NCBI GenBank assembly: GCA_015067825.1
Contig: SVLQ01000003.1
Location: 161,944-225,943, forward strand
From: Oscillospiraceae bacterium
GTDB lineage: Bacteria; Bacillota; Clostridia; Oscillospirales; QAMX01
Reading direction: 5' to 3'
DNA: 64,000 nt
This document shows, one piece after another, positions 59,533-64,000 of the stretch (position 1 is its first letter; each line of letters starts with the position of its first letter). The notes beneath the pieces are model-generated. The model was given only the letters and a program-made list of their open reading frames with translations. It was not told the DNA's origin and did not search any database. The translations under genes and the position numbers were made by a program.

Positions 59533-60264
59533 TTACATCTCCTTGACCAGTTCGATCAGCTGATCCCAATGGCCGATGTGCAGATATTCTCCGGTCTCGC
59601 ACGAGAGGATCTCGGCGTCGCCGGTATAATCCTTGTCGTAGAAGACCGCAAACATACCGGCACCGGTCGAACCGCGTACGTCGGCTTTGAAATCGTTGCC
59701 GCAGTACCAGCAGGCTTCCGTCGGCAGGTTGGCGCGGCCGGCAGCCGCTTGGAAGATAAGCGGGCAGGGCTTGCAGAAGACCTGGTCGGCGCTGGTCATG
59801 ACGAATTCAAAGTGCTGGTTGGGGATCTCGTCGTCAATGCCCATCGTCAGCGCATCCGCCGACATCACGAGGTTGGAGATGACTCCCGTGCGGATCCCTT
59901 TTTCTTCGAAGAGATCCAAAAGCTCGCCAATCGATTCTTTGGCAAAATGCGTGGCGTTGCCGCGGTGGAATGCGATCTCCAGCTCTGCGGGCGTACAGTT
60001 GGTTTTGAAGCCGGCAAGGTTAAAGATCGTGCGCAGCAGCGGCTGCAGATGGACTTCCAGCCCAACGCCGTCCTCATGCGATCTCTTGCTGATGATCGCG
60101 TTGGTCTGGTTCCAGTAGCGTACGAACAGCTCCGCTGCGTTTTCGGGCGGATCGATCAGACAGGAGACGATTCCCTTGGCGCCGCCTTCGGCTGAAAATT
60201 TGCCCTCGGTGATCAAAGTGCCGCCGAAGTCGAATAAGACCATTTTCGGTCGTTTTAACAGCAT
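59533..60264 (-). CDS. HAD superfamily hydrolase
   Basis: 243 residues from the ATG at 60264 (MLLKRPKMVLFDFGGTL), with AAGGAG 8 bases upstream. Motif I is DFGGTLI (D12; the second Asp is Gly14), motif II is GVISNL, motif III is in QVFCKPCPLIF and motif IV is YCGNDFKADVRGST. The loss of the second Asp of motif I should lower phosphoryl-hydrolysis speed, though such variants are known among active members. Substrate unknown. First gene of the operon with the FAD oxidoreductase. Confidence 0.86.
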   Translation of the reverse strand: MLLKRPKMVLFDFGGTLITEGKFSAEGGAKGIVSCLIDPPENAAELFVRYWNQTNAIISKRSHEDGVGLEVHLQPLLRTIFNLAGFKTNCTPAELEIAFHRGNATHFAKESIGELLDLFEEKGIRTGVISNLVMSADALTMGIDDEIPNQHFEFVMTSADQVFCKPCPLIFQAAAGRANLPTEACWYCGNDFKADVRGSTGAGMFAVFYDKDYTGDAEILSCETGEYLHIGHWDQLIELVKEM

Positions 60265-60304
60265 ATCCAAAACTCCTTTTTCTAGGTTGTTGTGGTTTTG
60301 TAGT

Positions 60305-60333
60305 ATTGTATCATCCGGTATGGCCATTGTCAA
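60305..60333 (-). promoter_or_regulatory. Promoter for the HAD-FAD oxidoreductase operon
   Basis: Minus strand TTGACA (60328-60333), 17 bases, TACAAT (60305-60310). Confidence 0.85.
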
Positions 60334-60355
60334 GGAAAAGTAACAGATTTTGTGG

Positions 60356-60384
60356 TTGAATTTTACCAGAAAAGATGGTAAAAT
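60356..60384 (+). promoter_or_regulatory. Promoter with operator-like palindrome for the envelope cluster
   Basis: TTGAAT (60356-60361), 17 bases, TAAAAT (60379-60384). A palindrome ATTTTACC-9-GGTAAAAT (60360-60384) fills the space between the two elements and overlaps both, as an operator would. Confidence 0.75.
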
Positions 60385-60433
60385 GTTAACTGGAAAAATA
60401 ATCTGCACCGCAGACGATATAAGGATGATTCGC

Positions 60434-61891
60434 ATGCAAACTTCAACTCTCAAGCGTTGGCTCAAACGCATTTTTTCTGCGATCGGCATCACCGCGGCTA
60501 CACTCGTTACCACGATTCTTGTGGCCTTTTTTGTGTTGCTCTACGGCCCGTTCCATCAGCTCCGCGATCTCTATGTTATCACAATGCTCGAGACGAGCGC
60601 GGCGAAGTTCATGGCGACATGGTTTTTCAGCGATGAGACGATTGAGGCGATCCTGGATTCCAATCGCCTCGAAGTTGTCGATGAACCGTCCGACCCGTCG
60701 CTGGTCAGCATTGCCGTGACTCGCCCGAAACAGACGACGACGCAAACTCCGCCGACGACCGAACCGCCGGCTTCCTCCACGACCGAATCGACGACTTCCG
60801 CAACGATCGCACCGACAACCGCGATCACCACCGAGACGACCATTCCGGATGTGCAGGGGAGTGAGCCGACCGTAACTACAACAGAAGCTACCACCACAGA
60901 GCCACCGCAGACGACGACCGAAGCGACGACCACCACTCCCGCGACGACAACGATTATCACCACGATCGACCCGCTGCACACCGAAGCGCCTGCCCCGGAC
61001 GAACTCTTTGCCGACCATCCCGATGCCATGCCGCAAACCGACGGTCTTGACGGCCTGCAGCTCGTTTCCGTCAGCAGCAGTACCTTTAATGGCTATATGC
61101 TCGTTATCTCCGACCCGTCGCGCGTGTCGCTCTGTGTGTCCTATTCGATCCTCTACGGTCGTCAGGCCGGTTGGGATGCGACCTACGGCGAACAGCTGCG
61201 CTCGATGGTCAAGCGCTACGGTGCCGTTGCGGGTATCAACGGCGGTGCATTCTACGATCCGGACGGCGAAGGCAACGGCGGACGTCCTGACGGTGCGCTT
61301 GCTGTCGACGGCGAATTGATCTACTGGGGCCCGGAGATCGAGAGCGAAGAAGCCTACCTCGCCGAGATTGAGCGCATTGAAGCCGCAATCGAAGCCGGCG
61401 AGATCGCACCCGATTCTCCCGAAGCGCAGATCCCCGAAAAACACGACTGGCAAAACGACCGTGTCAATATCATCGGCATCAACCAAGACCATATCCTGAT
61501 CCTTGGCCGCTTCACGAAAGCCGAATTTTTGGAACAGGGTTTCCGCGATGCCGTTTCGTTCGATAACCCCAATCCGCCGTTTTTGGTCATCAACGGCAAG
61601 GCCTCGACCGTTGTCGGCACCGGCGGCAGCGGTATCCAACCGCGCACCTGCATCGGTCAGCGCGCGGACGGTGCGTTCCTCTTCCTCGTCATCGACGGAC
61701 GCGGTGCCGGCGGCAGCCTTGGCGCGACCCAAAAGGAAGCCATGGATCTGATGATCGAATTCGGTGCGGTCAACGCGGCGAACCTCGACGGCGGTTCTTC
61801 GAGCGAGCTTATCCTCAACGGCGAAACGATCTCCAACCCCTGCTCGATCTACGGCCCGCGCTATATGCCCGACGGCTTCATCGTGCGCTGA
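60434..61891 (+). CDS. Membrane-anchored phosphodiester glycosidase (NAGPA domain)
   Basis: 485 residues from the ATG at 60434 (MQTSTLKRWLKR), with AAGG 9 bases upstream. One N-terminal membrane helix (about 15-40), then a long Thr/Pro-rich linker (about 97-185), then the NAGPA-type phosphodiester glycosidase domain (about 210-485): AVAGINGGAFYDPDGEGNGG, IDGRGAGGSLGATQKEAMDLM and LDGGSSSELILNG. The domain uncovers or cleaves phosphodiester-linked sugars, for example in wall teichoic acid or exopolysaccharide. A charged helical insert (about EIESEEAYLAEIERIEAA) interrupts the domain. Extracellular, anchored. Confidence 0.9.
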   Translation: MQTSTLKRWLKRIFSAIGITAATLVTTILVAFFVLLYGPFHQLRDLYVITMLETSAAKFMATWFFSDETIEAILDSNRLEVVDEPSDPSLVSIAVTRPKQTTTQTPPTTEPPASSTTESTTSATIAPTTAITTETTIPDVQGSEPTVTTTEATTTEPPQTTTEATTTTPATTTIITTIDPLHTEAPAPDELFADHPDAMPQTDGLDGLQLVSVSSSTFNGYMLVISDPSRVSLCVSYSILYGRQAGWDATYGEQLRSMVKRYGAVAGINGGAFYDPDGEGNGGRPDGALAVDGELIYWGPEIESEEAYLAEIERIEAAIEAGEIAPDSPEAQIPEKHDWQNDRVNIIGINQDHILILGRFTKAEFLEQGFRDAVSFDNPNPPFLVINGKASTVVGTGGSGIQPRTCIGQRADGAFLFLVIDGRGAGGSLGATQKEAMDLMIEFGAVNAANLDGGSSSELILNGETISNPCSIYGPRYMPDGFIVR

Positions 61892-61902
61892 GAGGGGAGC
61901 TT

Positions 61903-63171
61903 ATGAAGCTGTATTTCCGTTTTTGCGCCGCTGCAGCAGCGGCGGCAACTCTGCTTTCCGTTACAGCCTGCAATACCGTCTCTCCTGCAACGGCCACCAC
62001 GCCACCGATAACTACTGCGCAGACGGTACCGCTCACAACCGAAGCGACAACGACTTCGGCAATTTTGTCCACCGAGCCGACAACGACGGTAACCGTACCG
62101 CCGCAGACCGTTCCGACAACCGTCCAAACGACTACGGCAACCACGCCGGTAACGACAACCGCGACTACGCCGGTAACTACCACCGTTCCGACGACCGAAG
62201 CGACGACCACGACGGTTGATCTCTACGAAATGGTGATTGAACCGCCGACGGACACGAACGCAGCCGAACCGCTTGCGATCAAAACCTACGACGGCTACAA
62301 CCAACCGTGCCATCCGAAGGTCTTGTACTTTGCCGATGGCTGGAACGGCTATCGCTATTGGATGGCCTACACGCCGTACCCTTACTGCGAGGACAGTCTG
62401 GAAAATCCGTGTCTCGCCGTATCCGACGACGGTTACACCTGGTTTGCGCCGGATGGGGTCAAGAATCCCGTAACAGGTTATCCGCCGACGTTTGAAAACA
62501 GCGCCCATTATTCCGATCCGCACCTTCTGATGAACGGTGAGACGATGGAACTGTGGTTCCGTTACAATCCGTCCTACGGTGACGGGGTCAACGCTGACTC
62601 CAACGAGGGTATCATCCTCCGCATCTGTTCGACCGACGGGATTCATTGGAGCGAAGCCGAGCAGCTCTACCAGAGCCGTGCCGACCGCGATCCCGTTTTG
62701 AGCCCGATCGTTGAGCTGGTCGACGGTGTGTACACGATGTGGTACGCCAAACGCGACGGCTGCCTCTACAAGACGACTTCTGCGGATGCCCATACGTGGA
62801 CACCGCTGGAGAAAACCGACCTCCATGCGCCCGACGGCCGCATCTGGCACCAGGATATGATCCGCACGGAGCTCGGCTACGAGATCGTTTTCTGTGCCCG
62901 CCCGGCCGGAGCAAAATCGAATCTGCACGATCTCTCGCTCTATTACGCTGCGAGCGAAGACGGTGTGCACTTTACCGAGCCGGTTCTGATCGTCGCGCCC
63001 CGCAAGGGAACCGACGCCTACGACAACGCGTCGATCTACCGCGCATCGATCGTCAAGGCCGACGGTCTTTACCGCATCTACTACAGCTCGATGAGCGAAC
63101 GCTATATCTGGAAGATCAGCCTCTGCGAGGGCGAAAGCATTTCTTCGCTCAAAGGTATGGGCAGAGAATAG
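61903..63171 (+). CDS. Lipoprotein with Thr-rich linker and GH43/GH32-like beta-propeller
   Basis: 422 residues. Lipobox in LLSVTACNTV. Residues about 25-105 are Thr-rich (TTTATTPVTTT type). The C-terminal 310 residues look like a five-bladed propeller with repeated WFAPDGV, WSEAEQLY and WTPLEKTD strands and SDDGYTWF, STDGIHWS, SADAHTWT turns, the pattern of GH43/GH32/exo-sialidase-like proteins. Acidic residues that could be catalytic are present (for example DPVLSPI, SDPHLLMNG), but I cannot fix the family. Probably binds or cuts a surface glycan. Encoded 12 bases after the glycosidase gene. Confidence 0.82.
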   Translation: MKLYFRFCAAAAAAATLLSVTACNTVSPATATTPPITTAQTVPLTTEATTTSAILSTEPTTTVTVPPQTVPTTVQTTTATTPVTTTATTPVTTTVPTTEATTTTVDLYEMVIEPPTDTNAAEPLAIKTYDGYNQPCHPKVLYFADGWNGYRYWMAYTPYPYCEDSLENPCLAVSDDGYTWFAPDGVKNPVTGYPPTFENSAHYSDPHLLMNGETMELWFRYNPSYGDGVNADSNEGIILRICSTDGIHWSEAEQLYQSRADRDPVLSPIVELVDGVYTMWYAKRDGCLYKTTSADAHTWTPLEKTDLHAPDGRIWHQDMIRTELGYEIVFCARPAGAKSNLHDLSLYYAASEDGVHFTEPVLIVAPRKGTDAYDNASIYRASIVKADGLYRIYYSSMSERYIWKISLCEGESISSLKGMGRE

Positions 63172-63189
63172 TTCCGGAAAGGACACACT

Positions 63190-64000
63190 ATGACCACAAA
63201 AGTACTTCTGATCGCGCTCGCCGGTCTTGCGGAACGCGATCTTTCCCGACTGGTGCTGCCGACGGATCCAGCCAAAGTATCCTTGCAGCCGATCAGTCCG
63301 GCATCCGTTTGCCCAACGCTGACCTCGTTGGTGACTGGGGTATATCCCGAACGCCATGGTGTTGTCAGCGATGCGCCGTGTTCCGTCGGCATCGTGTCGC
63401 CTTTGCCGCATCGCTTGAAGAACGCCAACCGCGCCAAAACGATCTTCTCCTTGGCGCACGCTGCCGGGCTGAAAACCGCTTCCGTCAACTGGCCGCTGAC
63501 GGAAGGGGACGCCGATATCGATTTCCTTTTGCCGAACTGTAACGGCGACGAGACTGCCGTTAATCAACTGGCAACGATCCTTGCGGGCGACGTACCCGAC
63601 TTTGCCGCGCTGCAACTGCACGGGGTGCTCGATGCAAAGCTTCAATACGGTGTGGACAGTCCGGAAGCTGATGCTGCGGTGAAAATGCTGCAGGCGCAGC
63701 TGTCGGCACTTTTGCCGCTGGCAGAAAACGTTTTGCTTGTCGGTGCGGTCTCGCCGCAGACGATCACGCGGAAGGTTTCTCTCAACGCCGAATTTGTCCG
63801 CCGTGATCTGATCTCGCTCGACGAAAACGGCTGCTTTGCCGATTACAAGGCATGGTGCCAGTCCAACGGTCTGAGCAGTTTTGTCTATCTGAAAAACCCG
63901 TCCAACATGGGCGTGCACGACCAAACCGAGGCTCTTCTCGACTCCTTGCAGAAAAACGGCAGCTTCGGTATCGGCGAAGTGCTGACGCGCGAGGATGCCG
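63190..64000 (+). CDS. Alkaline phosphatase-fold protein with degenerate active site (3' end outside window)
   Basis: The open frame starts at the ATG at 63190 (AAAGGA upstream) and runs off the right edge (about 270 residues seen), which is why it is not in the track. Layout matches type I phosphodiesterase/nucleotide pyrophosphatase proteins: VLLIALAGLAERDLS at the start, PTLTSLVTGVYPERHGVVSD, YGVDSPEADAAVKML and ENVLLVGAVSPQTI. In active enzymes the matching positions read as D-G, D-x-x-G-H and S-D-H-G metal motifs; here they are A-G, a degenerate G-V-L-D-A-K and G-A-V-S. No signal peptide. Third gene of the envelope cluster. Confidence 0.78.
   Translation, partial: MTTKVLLIALAGLAERDLSRLVLPTDPAKVSLQPISPASVCPTLTSLVTGVYPERHGVVSDAPCSVGIVSPLPHRLKNANRAKTIFSLAHAAGLKTASVNWPLTEGDADIDFLLPNCNGDETAVNQLATILAGDVPDFAALQLHGVLDAKLQYGVDSPEADAAVKMLQAQLSALLPLAENVLLVGAVSPQTITRKVSLNAEFVRRDLISLDENGCFADYKAWCQSNGLSSFVYLKNPSNMGVHDQTEALLDSLQKNGSFGIGEVLTREDA

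Noticed and set aside
61878-62210. Val-rich 110-residue minus ORF
   Set aside because: Same effect: complement of the Thr linker (GTN codons).
61861-63924. 687-codon minus-strand ORF
   Set aside because: Antisense shadow of the propeller lipoprotein and the phosphatase-fold gene; Arg/Gly-rich low-complexity product with no motif.

Overview
This 64 kb window comes from the chromosome of a Gram-positive anaerobe, most likely a spore-forming member of the Clostridia (Oscillospiraceae-like). The evidence is a YpeB germination protein, a valine T-box ahead of valS, DUF4364, DUF3048, DUF6054 and DUF4298 family proteins, lipoproteins with Thr/Pro-rich linkers, MalF/MalG-type sugar permeases without an adjacent ATPase, strong AGGAGG ribosome binding sites, and many near-consensus sigma-A promoters. 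The coding DNA is moderately GC-rich and the promoters are AT-rich. I saw no rRNA, CRISPR array, transposase or prophage gene. There is one tRNA, tRNA-Pro(GGG).

Layout. 1-9.4 kb, mostly minus strand: DUF4298 protein (cut by the window edge), a small membrane-anchored protein, a GNAT acetyltransferase, an APH-fold kinase, a short pyrophosphatase-like protein, two large cytoplasmic glycoside hydrolases (GH106-like and GH42-like), rlmD and a DUF3298-type lipoprotein. 9.5-12.4 kb, plus strand: HAD phosphatase, diacylglycerol-kinase-like lipid kinase and GH27 alpha-galactosidase, started by a perfect promoter and closed by a bidirectional terminator. 12.4-20.9 kb, minus: methyltransferase, ypeB, an E2-like acyltransferase, copA, and a phospholipid set (pssA, psd, PAP2). 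21-27.6 kb, plus: DUF6054 protein, adenine deaminase, NUDIX, GNAT, a zinc-ribbon protein, then the T-box and valS. 27.7-31.1 kb, minus: uracil-type and guanine/hypoxanthine-type permeases and an Smr protein. 31.3-39.6 kb, plus: galK, DUF4364, DUF3048 lipoprotein, prfA, tsaC, coaE, an M18 aminopeptidase and fba. 39.7-48.5 kb, plus: an orphan gene, a sugar-phosphate isomerase-like protein, an AraC-sulfatase-ABC sugar uptake operon, a deaminase and rodA. 48.6-57.9 kb: tRNA-Pro, a lipoprotein, two coupled small unknowns, a secreted HtrA-like protease with a cysteine-repeat domain, two tandem SGNH hydrolases, an alpha/beta hydrolase divergent from an XRE regulator, and a CNNM/CorC protein with an unusual leader. 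58.1-64 kb: an FAD oxidoreductase/HAD operon divergent from an envelope cluster of phosphodiester glycosidase, propeller lipoprotein and an alkaline-phosphatase-fold protein cut by the window edge.

The carbohydrate genes fit a plant- or host-glycan lifestyle. GH27 releases galactose for galK; the GH42-like and GH106-like enzymes and the sulfatase would process imported oligosaccharides; the SGNH enzymes could remove acyl groups; fba leads into glycolysis. The most unusual items are the phosphatase-fold protein at the right edge, which has lost its metal-binding motifs and is encoded with two surface proteins behind an operator-like palindrome; the possible internal start for a free copper chaperone inside copA; the leader with a small ORF ahead of the CNNM gene; and several palindromic operators lying directly on promoters. 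All functional statements are from reading the sequence; no database search was possible.
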